Positions 32,442 through 40,058 of a stretch of 64,000 nt of DNA are shown here, piece after piece. The position numbers and the translations under genes were made by a program. Under the pieces are notes generated by a model that saw only the letters and a program-made list of their open reading frames with translations, searched no databases and was not told the origin of the DNA. The stretch comes from Spongiibacter thalassae. GTDB taxonomy: Bacteria; Pseudomonadota; Gammaproteobacteria; Pseudomonadales; Spongiibacteraceae. Position 1 is the first letter of the stretch; each line of letters opens with the position of its first letter. The stretch spans positions 339,451 to 403,450 of the forward strand of contig NZ_JAAWWK010000002.1 in assembly GCF_012272835.1 (NCBI RefSeq). Reading direction: 5' to 3'.

Positions 32442-33413
32442 ATGCGGGTATATGAAACAAACGAAGAGCGGTCCGGCAAGTTTGATGGCCTGGCCAGTAA
32501 AGACATTCAGGGCAGCGGCGACAAACCTGAAAAAGGCATCAGCCGTCTGGGGCGGAGCAAGCGGCTGAGTAGCGAAGTCGATGTGACTCAGCTTTACCTT
32601 AGTGAAATTGGTTTCTCACCACTTTTAACCCCCGAAGAGGAAGTGCACTTTGCTCGCCTGGCCCGAAAGGGTGACGAGGCCGGGCGAAAGCGCATGATTG
32701 AGAGTAATCTGCGGCTGGTGGTAAAAATTGCCCGGCGCTACCTGAACCGTGGTCTTACCCTGCTCGATCTGGTCGAAGAGGGTAATCTTGGGCTGATCCG
32801 GGCAGTAGAGAAATTTGACCCCGAGCGCGGTTTTCGCTTTTCCACCTACGCAACCTGGTGGATCAGGCAGACGATAGAGCGGGCGATTATGAACCAGACC
32901 CGGACTATCCGCCTGCCCATTCATGTGGTGAAAGAACTGAATGGCTACCTGCGCGCCGAGCGTGAATTAAGCCAAAAGCTCGATCACATGCCTTCGCCGG
33001 AGGAAATGGCGCGGGCAATGGATCGGCCTGTTGCCGAGGCGAAACGGCTGTGTAGTCTGAAAGAGCGGGTTGGCTCGGTGGATGTGCCCACGGCGCAGGA
33101 TACCGATCAGGTGCTGCTGGATACGATTGCCGACACCAATGCCCTCAACCCCAGCGAAATTCTGCAGAACCAGGATTTGTCCGCAAGCATCGATCACTGG
33201 CTGGACGAACTGAACGAGAAACAGCGGGAGGTTGTGGTACGCCGCTTTGGCCTTCGTGGCCACGAAGCGGCAACCCTTGAGGAAGTGGGGCGGGAAATTG
33301 GCCTGACCCGCGAGCGGGTGCGGCAAATCCAGGTTGAGGCGTTAAAGGCGATGCGTCATTTGTTTGAAAGCAATGGTCTCAACGCCGGGGCGCTGTTTTC
33401 CGAGGCGCCGTAG
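32442..33413 (+). CDS. rpoS: RNA polymerase sigma factor RpoS
   Basis: Stationary-phase and general stress sigma factor. The 323 residues contain region 1.2 ([21 protein letters not shown]), region 2 ([55 protein letters not shown]), region 3, and region 4 with the helix-turn-helix [25 protein letters not shown] 9 bases before ATG 32442 sets the start. The 131-base gap after nlpD provides the leader. The N-terminal 45 residues are divergent. A terminator follows. Confidence 0.96.
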   Translation: MRVYETNEERSGKFDGLASKDIQGSGDKPEKGISRLGRSKRLSSEVDVTQLYLSEIGFSPLLTPEEEVHFARLARKGDEAGRKRMIESNLRLVVKIARRYLNRGLTLLDLVEEGNLGLIRAVEKFDPERGFRFSTYATWWIRQTIERAIMNQTRTIRLPIHVVKELNGYLRAERELSQKLDHMPSPEEMARAMDRPVAEAKRLCSLKERVGSVDVPTAQDTDQVLLDTIADTNALNPSEILQNQDLSASIDHWLDELNEKQREVVVRRFGLRGHEAATLEEVGREIGLTRERVRQIQVEALKAMRHLFESNGLNAGALFSEAP

Positions 33414-33442
33414 ACCACCGCTCAGCCTCAGCCCCCTTTCGC

Positions 33443-33464
33443 AGCGGCCCATTGGGCCGCTTTT
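33443..33464 (+). terminator. rho-independent terminator after rpoS
   Basis: An 8-bp stem AGCGGCCC / GGGCCGCT with a three-base loop is followed by TTT. It abuts the stop codon of the convergent oxidoreductase gene. Confidence 0.8.
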
Positions 33465-34105
33465 CAGTTAAAAATCTCGTCGAGTGAAAACCGTTCTATC
33501 GCAGGCCCCTGCGCCAGGCTTCTGGCGATCATCTTGGTTGCAACCTCGCTGCCGCTAATCGGTCGGTAGCGTTTCAGCCCCGGTAGCTTGCACAGCGCGG
33601 GCATTAATTTACCCGCCAGGTACTCGCCGGTCCGGCGATGTTCCCGTTCACCCAGCAGCAGCGATGGTTGAAACAGGCTCAGGCGCTCAAAGCAGAGGGC
33701 CTTTACCCCATCTTCGAGTTGTCCCTTCATACGCAGGTAGGCGCTGCGACTGCGGCTGTCGGCCGACATCGACGACACCAGTAGCAGGTGCTTGACGCCT
33801 CGGGCCTTGGCCAGGGTCGCAGCGTGCAGTGGGTAGTCCACATCGACTTTGTATTGTGCTGCCAGAGAGCCCGCCTGCTTACGTGTGGTCCCCATACAGC
33901 AAAACAGATAGTCGCCGCTAAAGGCATCGGCGACCGTGTCGAGCTGGTCAAAGTCCACTACGATATTGTGTACGCGGGGTGTCGACGAGATCGGGCGGCG
34001 GGTGATGGCCGTGATTCGAGTAAAAGCACTGTTGCTGGCAAGTTGGCTGAGCAGTGCGCTACCGATCAATCCGGTAGCGCCAATGACGATGGCGTGGCGT
34101 TCCAT
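33464..34105 (-). CDS. NAD(P)H-binding oxidoreductase (atypical SDR, HTATIP2-like)
   Basis: A 213-residue Rossmann-fold protein starting with the dinucleotide-binding motif AIVIGATGLIGSALL. It continues DYLFCCMGTTRKQAG, LLLVSSMSADSRSRSAYLRMKGQLE and SLFQPSLLLGEREHRR, which match the small NAD(P)-dependent epimerase/HTATIP2 group. The usual YxxxK is replaced by Y-L-R-M-K-G, also typical of that group. Substrate unknown. It is convergent with rpoS and reads away from the mdh terminator. Confidence 0.85.
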   Translation of the reverse strand: MERHAIVIGATGLIGSALLSQLASNSAFTRITAITRRPISSTPRVHNIVVDFDQLDTVADAFSGDYLFCCMGTTRKQAGSLAAQYKVDVDYPLHAATLAKARGVKHLLLVSSMSADSRSRSAYLRMKGQLEDGVKALCFERLSLFQPSLLLGEREHRRTGEYLAGKLMPALCKLPGLKRYRPISGSEVATKMIARSLAQGPAIERFSLDEIFN

Positions 34106-34186
34106 ATTCTTCCGCTTGTTGTTCGACTTAGGGGTGTTGATTGGGAGGGCTGGCTAGGTACATGACAGCCCAGGGGCGGCCAGACG

Positions 34187-34214
34187 AAAAAAGGCGACCC
34201 GTAGGTCGCCTTTT
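34187..34214 (-). terminator. terminator after mdh (also symmetric on the plus strand)
   Basis: The 7-bp stem GGCGACC / GGTCGCC with a four-base loop is flanked by six A on the left and four T on the right, so the minus-strand transcript from mdh gets a U-run. Confidence 0.88.
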
Positions 34215-34252
34215 CAGCAAGCAGCGCGGGCTTGCTTATCGTACCGGGTTGC

Positions 34253-35233
34253 TTAGGGCAGCAGGTGCTTCACACCGTCACGCTCTTCGGCAAGTTCCTG
34301 CTCGGTGGCTTGCATTTTCGCGCGGCTGAAGTCGTTGACCTCAACGCCTTGTACAATTTCCCACTCGCCGTCTTTGCAGCGGCAGGGGAAGGAGTAAATC
34401 AGGCCTTCCTGAATGCCGTAGCTGCCGTCGCTGTAAACGCCCATGGAAACCCAGTCGTCACCGTCTGTGCCCAGAGCCCAGCTGCGCATATGGTCGATGG
34501 CCGCGTTGGCTGCAGAGGCTGCAGAGGAGGCGCCGCGAGCTTTGATAATTGCCGCGCCGCGCTGCTGAACAGTCGGAATAAAGTCGTTTTCCAGCCATTC
34601 CTGATCTACCAGGTCAGCGGCAGTCTGGCCGGCAACCTTGGCGTTGAACAGGTCCGGGTACTGGGTCGCAGAGTGGTTGCCCCAGATGGTCATATTGGTT
34701 ACGTCATTGACGGTCTTGCCGGTTTTCTGGGCAATCTGTGTCATCGCGCGGTTGTGGTCCAGGCGAGTCATGGCCGTGAAGTTACGCGGGCTGATTGACG
34801 GCGCGTTGCGCTGGGTAATCAGTGCGTTGGTGTTGGCGGGGTTGCCGACAACCAAAACCTTGATGTTTTTGCTGGCATTCTCGTCAATGGCTTTGCCTTG
34901 TACCGAGAAGATTGCCGCGTTGGCTTCCAGCAGGTCTTTACGCTCCATGCCGGGGCCGCGTGGGCGGGCACCGACCAGCAGGGCGTAGTCAGTGTCCTTA
35001 AAGCCGACGTTGGGGTCGTCAGTGCAAATGACGTCAGCCAGCAGGGGGAATGCGCAATCTTCCAGCTCCATTTTTACGCCTTGCAGGGCGTCCAGTGCGG
35101 GGGTAATGTCCAGCAGCTGCAGGATGACTGGCTGGTCTTCGCCCAGCATGGCGCCGGAGGCGACGCGGAAAAGCAGTGCATAGCCGATCTGGCCTGCTGC
35201 ACCGGTAACGGTGACTCGAACTGGTTGTTTCAT
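34253..35233 (-). CDS. mdh: malate dehydrogenase
   Basis: TCA-cycle enzyme converting malate and oxaloacetate with NAD. The 326-residue protein starts [20 protein letters not shown] at 35233, with AAGGGA upstream; the frame is open to 35317 without a second start signal. The catalytic region has [39 protein letters not shown] and [12 protein letters not shown] with the proton-relay His. This is the cytosolic-type Mdh common in non-enteric proteobacteria, not the E. coli type. It stands alone with its own terminator. Confidence 0.96.
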   Translation of the reverse strand: MKQPVRVTVTGAAGQIGYALLFRVASGAMLGEDQPVILQLLDITPALDALQGVKMELEDCAFPLLADVICTDDPNVGFKDTDYALLVGARPRGPGMERKDLLEANAAIFSVQGKAIDENASKNIKVLVVGNPANTNALITQRNAPSISPRNFTAMTRLDHNRAMTQIAQKTGKTVNDVTNMTIWGNHSATQYPDLFNAKVAGQTAADLVDQEWLENDFIPTVQQRGAAIIKARGASSAASAANAAIDHMRSWALGTDGDDWVSMGVYSDGSYGIQEGLIYSFPCRCKDGEWEIVQGVEVNDFSRAKMQATEQELAEERDGVKHLLP

Positions 35234-35480
35234 GGAGCGGTCCCTTTCTGGTGATTGATCTGGTCTAAAACCGGTTTTGAGCGGGTGCGACCGGACGTGG
35301 ATTACACAGTCCGGCATGCACCCGTGCCGGGGTCTGGCCGTGTATGACTACACCTCGTGCCAGCTAATTTTGGCGCCGTAATGATAGTCATCTCGCCTGA
35401 GGAATACCAGCGAGACGCCGTTTTTCGATGGATTTCCTTGTAATTTAGGTGTCTGAGTGGCTGATATTTAGGCAACTCTA

Positions 35481-35486
35481 TATAAT
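35481..35486 (+). promoter_or_regulatory. -10 element for ttcA
   Basis: A perfect TATAAT lies 41 bases before the ttcA ATG in the 293-base divergent gap between mdh and ttcA. The base run at the -35 distance is poor. The same gap holds a TAATGATAGTCAT sequence (35379-35391) that only weakly resembles a Fur box. Confidence 0.5.
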
Positions 35487-35526
35487 GCGGCCTCGATTTT
35501 TTGCTCCAGACCCCGATAGGCCTGCT

Positions 35527-36435
35527 ATGTCCTTAACCCTTGATATGCCGCAAATCTCCAAGCTGGAATTCAACAAGCTGCAAAAGCGCTTACGTCGCCA
35601 TACGGGACAGGCCATTGAGGACTACCGCATGATCGAGGAAGGCGACCGGGTTATGGTGTGCCTGTCCGGCGGCAAGGACAGCTATGCCATGCTGGACATT
35701 CTGATGAACCTGCAAAAAAGCGCGCCGGTGAAATTTGAGCTGGTTGCGGTGAATATGGATCAGAAGCAGCCGGGTTTTCCGGAGCATATTCTGCCCGAGT
35801 ACCTCGACCAGTTGGGCATCGAGTATTACATTGTCAACAAGGACACCTACTCCATTGTTAAAGAAAAGGTGCCTGAAGGGAAAACGACCTGCGGGCTGTG
35901 TTCGCGTTTGCGCCGTGGCACCCTGTACGGCTTTGCCGAGGATATCGGGGCGAACAAAATAGCCCTGGGTCACCACAAGGATGACATCGTACAGACGCTG
36001 TTCCTCAATATGTTCTACGGTTCCCGAATGGCTGCCATGCCGCCAAAATTGCTGTCGGACGACAAGCGCAATGTAATTATTCGACCCTTGGCATACTGCC
36101 GCGAGGCCGATATCGAAAAGTTTGCGGCGTATAAAGAGTTTCCCATTATTCCCTGCAACCTGTGCGGCTCGCAGGAAAATTTGCAGCGGCAGAATATCCG
36201 CAAAATGCTGTTGGATTGGGAGAAGCAGGACGGTAGTCGTATCGAGAAAATATTCTCCTCCATGCAGAATATAGCGCCCTCGCAAATGGCTGACACCACG
36301 CTGTTTAATTTTACCGACCTGCAGATAGACCGCAGCGGTGAGCGTGCGGCCTACCCCTTCGACGCCAGCCAGAGCGTTCAGGGTGGCGGTATCGCGACGG
36401 ATGTCACGCCGGTACCCTTTATCGAACTGCGCTAG
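35527..36435 (+). CDS. ttcA: tRNA 2-thiocytidine(32) synthetase
   Basis: Thiolates cytidine 32 of certain tRNAs. The 302-residue PP-loop protein has [17 protein letters not shown] (ATP-binding) and two iron-sulfur CXXC motifs, [12 protein letters not shown] and [32 protein letters not shown] matches the family. ATG 35527 gives the expected N-terminus ([19 protein letters not shown]). The frame opens at 35449 but those residues are not conserved in TtcA. The sigma-54-type promoter of the switch cluster starts 38 bases after its stop. Confidence 0.95.
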   Translation: MSLTLDMPQISKLEFNKLQKRLRRHTGQAIEDYRMIEEGDRVMVCLSGGKDSYAMLDILMNLQKSAPVKFELVAVNMDQKQPGFPEHILPEYLDQLGIEYYIVNKDTYSIVKEKVPEGKTTCGLCSRLRRGTLYGFAEDIGANKIALGHHKDDIVQTLFLNMFYGSRMAAMPPKLLSDDKRNVIIRPLAYCREADIEKFAAYKEFPIIPCNLCGSQENLQRQNIRKMLLDWEKQDGSRIEKIFSSMQNIAPSQMADTTLFNFTDLQIDRSGERAAYPFDASQSVQGGGIATDVTPVPFIELR

Positions 36436-36472
36436 TCCTGTCTGCAACTTCCTCCGCGCGCCAGCGTGTCGC

Positions 36473-36488
36473 TGGCTTGATTCCTGCT
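36473..36488 (+). promoter_or_regulatory. sigma-54 type promoter for the switch cluster
   Basis: TGGCTTG-N4-CTGCT has the GG (36474-36475) and GC (36486-36487) of an RpoN promoter at the exact spacing and matches nine of twelve fixed positions. Transcription would start near 36499, leaving a leader of about 160 bases that contains two FleQ-like boxes. Confidence 0.5.
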
Positions 36489-36556
36489 ACAGCCAGAATA
36501 ACCCCCAACTGTCGAGGCGTATTCGTCGCCTTGTAGGTGGGGTAGTTCGGTTTTGT

Positions 36557-36570
36557 GTCAAAATAATGAC
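36557..36570. promoter_or_regulatory. FleQ-like box 1
   Basis: GTCAAAATAATGAC is a 14-base inverted repeat with GTCA / TGAC arms and an AT-only centre. It has the length and arms of the FleQ site known from Pseudomonas (GTCAnTAAATTGAC). It lies about 58 bases past the predicted start of transcription; leader-located FleQ sites are known for some Pseudomonas flagellar promoters. Confidence 0.6.
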
Positions 36571-36595
36571 GATTGATGGTGTGTTTGTCGCGGCT

Positions 36596-36609
36596 GTCAA
36601 AAAAATGAC
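36596..36609. promoter_or_regulatory. FleQ-like box 2
   Basis: GTCAAAAAAATGAC has the same arms and length as box 1, starting 39 bases after it. The pair sits between the sigma-54-type promoter and the ATG of the FliG-like gene. Confidence 0.6.
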
Positions 36610-36658
36610 GTCGCAGCTGCGGGCGGGTGCCTGTGGGTACCCCTGTCGGGAATAGTGA

Positions 36659-37990
36659 ATGGCGCTTTTTAAAAGTGGGAATTACGGTCCGTCCAGATTG
36701 TTGCTGTTTAGTCAGTTAGCGGTTGTGCTGCTGCTATTGCTGGCGATGTCGGCGCAGTTGTGGTTGAGCTGGCCGCTTCTTGCAGTGGCCCTGGTCAGCG
36801 CAGGGCTAGTGCTGTTGCTCGCGGTTATCGCGGGTCAGGCGGCGCCGGCCAGATTCGCTGAATCGCGCCCCGGCCCGACGGCAAACAGCTCTGCTTATGC
36901 GCTGTTGTCCAAGGCGCTGCGGCGGGCGGCTGCCGACGAGCCAGTAAGGGTGGCGGCAGTGCTCAGCCATTGGTTGCGGGACGAGGCTTTGGAGCCGACG
37001 GCAGAAAGTATTGAGCTGGAGCTGGCTCCCGAAGATCAAGTGGCAGCAGTGTTGATGCTGCTGGAAAAAGCCGATGCGGCCCGGGTTTTGCGGGAGCTAT
37101 CGCCGACCGAAATCCAGAGGGTCGCCCAGGCTATGGCGGGCCTGGAGGCGCCGTCAGCGCCGCAGATGGCTGAGCTTTTGCAGCGCTTCAGCGACGACGT
37201 TACCCACTTCTCAGCGATTAAGTCCGGTGTGACCGAAGACGTTTGTGGCCTGCTGGAGCAGGCGCTGGGTCCGGAAAAGGCGCGGCTGATTAACGACCAA
37301 CTGGCGGTGAGCGGTCAATCCCGGCAGCTCGGCAAATTAAAATGGCTTGATGCAAGTGTGATTGCAGCGATGTTGCATCGAGAGCACCCGCAAATACAGG
37401 CAGTGTTGATTGCCAGTCTGGCGCCAAAGCAGGCGAGTGACGTGCTGTTGGCGCTGCCAGAGGAGCGGCGCTTGGACCTGTTGAGCCGTATGTCAGCGCT
37501 GGAAACCCTGTCATCCGCCGCTCTCCAGGAGCTGGATTGGCTGGTGGAGGATTACCTGAATAACGCGGGTCGAGGTATGGGTCGTGCCCTCACCGGAGAG
37601 GCTATTGCAGCGTCCTTGCTGAATGAGCTCGATGTTGCTACCGAGGCTGAACTGCTCAACGGTTTGCGGCGAATGCGTCCCGGCAGTGCTGAAAGCGTGG
37701 AAGACCTGATGTTTGGTTTCGAACAACTCGAACGGCTCAGTGATGCCGACCTGGATCTGTTGCTCAAACAGTTGAATCCCGCAATGGTCAGGATTGCCCT
37801 GCGCGGCGCACCGAGAAACCTCGCGCGGAGGGTTGTTGCACTGCGTCCGGAGGTTGGCCGAGACAGCGACGACACTCGGGTTACCCAGGCCGAGGTTCGA
37901 GTGGCGAGAAATGAGATTGTCACCGTGGCTAAACGCATGGCGGCGGTAGGGGAGGTTGTGCTGGATGCGCGCAAGCTCGATGTTTTCTAA
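36659..37990 (+). CDS. membrane-anchored FliG with a FliF-tail-like segment
   Basis: A 443-residue homologue of the flagellar switch protein FliG (normally about 330-340). Residues 1-60 form a membrane hairpin: helices at about 13-33 and 38-59 joined by LSWP, so both ends face the cytoplasm. Residues about 85-110 (RRAAADEPVRVAAVLSHWLRDE) match the C-terminal FliG-binding tail of FliF, which in enterics reads DNDPRVVALVIRQWM. A FliG N-domain follows at 122-215 (VLRELSPTEIQRVAQAMAGL), then the middle domain with the EHPQ motif at 242-245, and the C-domain at about 325-443 (MFGFEQLERL, ALRGA, and the final RNEIVTVAKRMAAVGEVVLD). The charged torque helix is altered: DDR of enterics becomes SDA. 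First gene of the cluster. Read as a natural FliF-tail-FliG fusion; the FliG domain itself is certain. Confidence 0.88.
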   Translation: MALFKSGNYGPSRLLLFSQLAVVLLLLLAMSAQLWLSWPLLAVALVSAGLVLLLAVIAGQAAPARFAESRPGPTANSSAYALLSKALRRAAADEPVRVAAVLSHWLRDEALEPTAESIELELAPEDQVAAVLMLLEKADAARVLRELSPTEIQRVAQAMAGLEAPSAPQMAELLQRFSDDVTHFSAIKSGVTEDVCGLLEQALGPEKARLINDQLAVSGQSRQLGKLKWLDASVIAAMLHREHPQIQAVLIASLAPKQASDVLLALPEERRLDLLSRMSALETLSSAALQELDWLVEDYLNNAGRGMGRALTGEAIAASLLNELDVATEAELLNGLRRMRPGSAESVEDLMFGFEQLERLSDADLDLLLKQLNPAMVRIALRGAPRNLARRVVALRPEVGRDSDDTRVTQAEVRVARNEIVTVAKRMAAVGEVVLDARKLDVF

Positions 37991-38132
37991 GGTGAAAAAA
38001 TCGGCTCGGGAGAGTGTGAGGTTTTTCTGTTCTGAGGGCTAAAAACGGTTATGCTAAGTGGTGTTCCTGCGCGGTGTGTTTTTTTACTCGGCGTCGATAT
38101 ATGGCTCAGGCATGACTCTACAGGGAAGAATT

Positions 38133-38510
38133 ATGAACGCTATTGATGGCTCAGTATTGGAGGAGTTGCTCCAGGTGATGGGCGAGGATCTCGCCGGTCT
38201 GGTAGTGGCTTTTGAAAAGGATTCGCTGCAGCGTCTGTCGCTGATTGAAGCGGCTGCCGCGCGGGGAGAGGCTGACACGGTGCGCAGCTTGGCCCACACC
38301 TTGAAGGGCGGTGCACTGGGCATGGGGGCAAACAGCTTTGCCCGCTATTGTCGAGGGATTGAGTTGTGTGGGCGCGAAGCGGCATTGGCCAATGTCGACA
38401 CCGAGCTGGCCAATGCGCGGCGCAGCTTGCGCGAGGCGCTGTCAGCGATAAATGGCTGGTTGTCAGTGCAGGGTTGTCAAAAAAATGACAGCCTGAGGTT
38501 CTCTAAGTAA
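38133..38510 (+). CDS. Hpt phosphotransfer domain protein
   Basis: A 125-residue stand-alone histidine phosphotransfer protein. The motif RSLAHTLKGGALGMGA carries the phospho-accepting His55 and the flanking Lys-Gly. The rest is the four-helix bundle and no other domain is present. AGGGAAG before ATG 38133 sets the start; the frame upstream (from 38058) lacks such a site. It follows the FliG-like gene by 142 bases. A third FleQ-like box lies in its last codons. It probably relays phosphate between a kinase elsewhere and a receiver, perhaps the CheY in this cluster. Confidence 0.88.
   Translation: MNAIDGSVLEELLQVMGEDLAGLVVAFEKDSLQRLSLIEAAAARGEADTVRSLAHTLKGGALGMGANSFARYCRGIELCGREAALANVDTELANARRSLREALSAINGWLSVQGCQKNDSLRFSK
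38476..38489. promoter_or_regulatory. FleQ-like box 3
   Basis: GTCAAAAAAATGAC is identical to box 2 and is located in the 3' end of the Hpt gene. It lies about 53 bases upstream of the -24 of the second sigma-54-type promoter, a normal enhancer distance. Confidence 0.6.
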
Positions 38511-38541
38511 TTGATACTAATAATAAACATTGCCGGCCGGT

Positions 38542-38557
38542 TGGTGTGATTATTGCT
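38542..38557 (+). promoter_or_regulatory. sigma-54 type promoter for fliM
   Basis: TGGTGTG-N4-TTGCT matches nine of the twelve fixed RpoN positions, including GG at 38543-38544, GC at 38555-38556 and TTGCT complete. The start would be near 38567, about 93 bases before the fliM ATG. Confidence 0.6.
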
Positions 38558-38659
38558 GTAACAGCAGGTAGTCAGCGCAAAATCAGGATAGTTTCACCAT
38601 GGCGAGTAAGTGTATTGAAGGCCCGGCGAGGGCGGTTGTGATAATGCCGGGGCGGGGCA

Positions 38660-39622
38660 ATGACTAACCTGTTGTCACAGGCTGAAGTCGATGCGCTGCT
38701 GGCGGCGGTGCAGGACGATGTGCCGCTGACGCCCTCAGCGGCAAGGCCGACGACTCCGACGAGCGCGAAATTCGACCTGGCCAGTCGCCGGCAGGTGAAA
38801 TCGCGGCGGCTGCCGGGCCTCGAGCATTTGTGCAAGCGCTTTTCAGAGCATTTCCGCTACAGCCTGTCGGAGGTGTTGACCCAGGATATTGATGTGGGCT
38901 TGCTGGAGCTGCAGTTTCTGCCTTATGCCGAATACCTGCACTCGTTATATTTGCCAACCAGCCTCAATATGATGCGCATGGAGCCCTTGCAAGGGCGGGC
39001 GATGATGGTCTTCGATGCCAGGCTGGTATTCCGGCTGGTGGAAATTTTCTTTGGCGGAACCACCGTCCAGGGCGCGCCCGATGGGCGTGATTTCAGCCCG
39101 GCAGAACGGCGCTTGCTGGGCAAATTGCTCAGTCGTGCTCACGCCGACATCGAAGAGAGTTGGCGGCCGGTGCTTGAGCTGCAATGCCAGCCGCTGGGCA
39201 CCGAGGTGAATCCGTCGATGGCAAATATTGTTGGTGCCGCAGACAGCGTGGTGGTCTGCCGCTTTCAGGTCGATGCTGAAGGCGGCGGCGGCGGTGAGTT
39301 CCATATCTGTTTTCCATTGGCCATGCTGGAGCCTCTGCGTGAAGCGCTGTCGCGCAGTGATGCCGCTGAGCGCCGTTCACCTGACCCATTATGGGAGGAA
39401 GCCATGCGCCGAGCTGTGCTGGATACCTGTTTGCCAACCCGATGCCGTTTGGCGGAGAAAACCATGAGTTTGCGCGAAATAGCCGGATTGCAGGTCGGCG
39501 ATGTGATCGCTATGGGCCGCAGCGACCAGGTTGAAATTCATACTGAGGGGCAGCCGCTGTTGCGGGCCAGAATCGACCCCACCCGCGACGATTTGACCCT
39601 GGTGATCACCGGGCGTGCCTGA
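38660..39622 (+). CDS. fliM: flagellar motor switch protein FliM
   Basis: Middle ring of the flagellar C-ring and docking site for phospho-CheY. The 320 residues (E. coli 334) open with LLSQAEVDALLAA, the CheY-binding peptide (consensus LSQxEIDALL). The CheC-like middle domain has RFSEHFRYSLSEVL, MVFDARLVFRLVEIFFGG and SPAERRLLGKLLSRA. The SpoA domain occupies about 240-318 (CRLAEKTMSLREIAGLQVGDVIAM). All parts needed to join FliG, FliN and CheY are therefore present. A second sigma-54-type promoter lies upstream. It is followed by fliN after 21 bases. Confidence 0.93.
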   Translation: MTNLLSQAEVDALLAAVQDDVPLTPSAARPTTPTSAKFDLASRRQVKSRRLPGLEHLCKRFSEHFRYSLSEVLTQDIDVGLLELQFLPYAEYLHSLYLPTSLNMMRMEPLQGRAMMVFDARLVFRLVEIFFGGTTVQGAPDGRDFSPAERRLLGKLLSRAHADIEESWRPVLELQCQPLGTEVNPSMANIVGAADSVVVCRFQVDAEGGGGGEFHICFPLAMLEPLREALSRSDAAERRSPDPLWEEAMRRAVLDTCLPTRCRLAEKTMSLREIAGLQVGDVIAMGRSDQVEIHTEGQPLLRARIDPTRDDLTLVITGRA

Positions 39623-39643
39623 GTAGAGGCAACAGGAGAGAAG

Positions 39644-40030
39644 ATGAGTAATTCAGACGACCTTCGGCGCGAGCGGCAGGCCCTGCGCGAAGAAATAGAG
39701 TCCGCCGAAGCGAGTTTGTTTGGCGGAACCTCCGGGCAGCAGGCGCGCTTGCGAGACCGCAGCCCCTCCGCTCCGGACCTCGATATGGTGCTGGATATTC
39801 CGGTAAGGGTGACCCTTGAGGTCGGTGGCACCAATATGCCCATACGGGATTTGCTGCAATTGCAGCAGGGTGCGATTGTCGAGTTGGAGCGTCACGCGGG
39901 GGAGCCTCTGGACGTGCTGGTAAACGGTGCGCTCATCGCTCGTGGCGAAGTGGTAGTGGTTGAAGACAAGTTGGGCATTCGTCTCACCGAAGTGGTCAGC
40001 GCAAGCGAGCGTTTGCAGTCGTTGCGTTGA
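39644..40030 (+). CDS. fliN: flagellar motor switch protein FliN
   Basis: Base of the C-ring. The 128-residue protein (E. coli 137) has a variable helical N-terminus and a SpoA domain at about 46-128. LDIPVRVTLEVGGTNMPIRD, LLQLQQGAIVEL and NGALIARGEVVVVEDKLGIR lie very close to enteric FliN (the same register with few changes). It is thus a true flagellar FliN rather than a distant SpoA protein. AGGAGAG precedes ATG 39644. Confidence 0.94.
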   Translation: MSNSDDLRRERQALREEIESAEASLFGGTSGQQARLRDRSPSAPDLDMVLDIPVRVTLEVGGTNMPIRDLLQLQQGAIVELERHAGEPLDVLVNGALIARGEVVVVEDKLGIRLTEVVSASERLQSLR

Positions 40031-40058
40031 GTCACCCGCGCCCACACAAGGAGTGGAT

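Noticed and set aside
35379-35391. Fur-box-like TAATGATAGTCAT between mdh and ttcA
   Set aside because: Only a partial match to the 19-base Fur consensus and neither neighbour is an iron-uptake gene.
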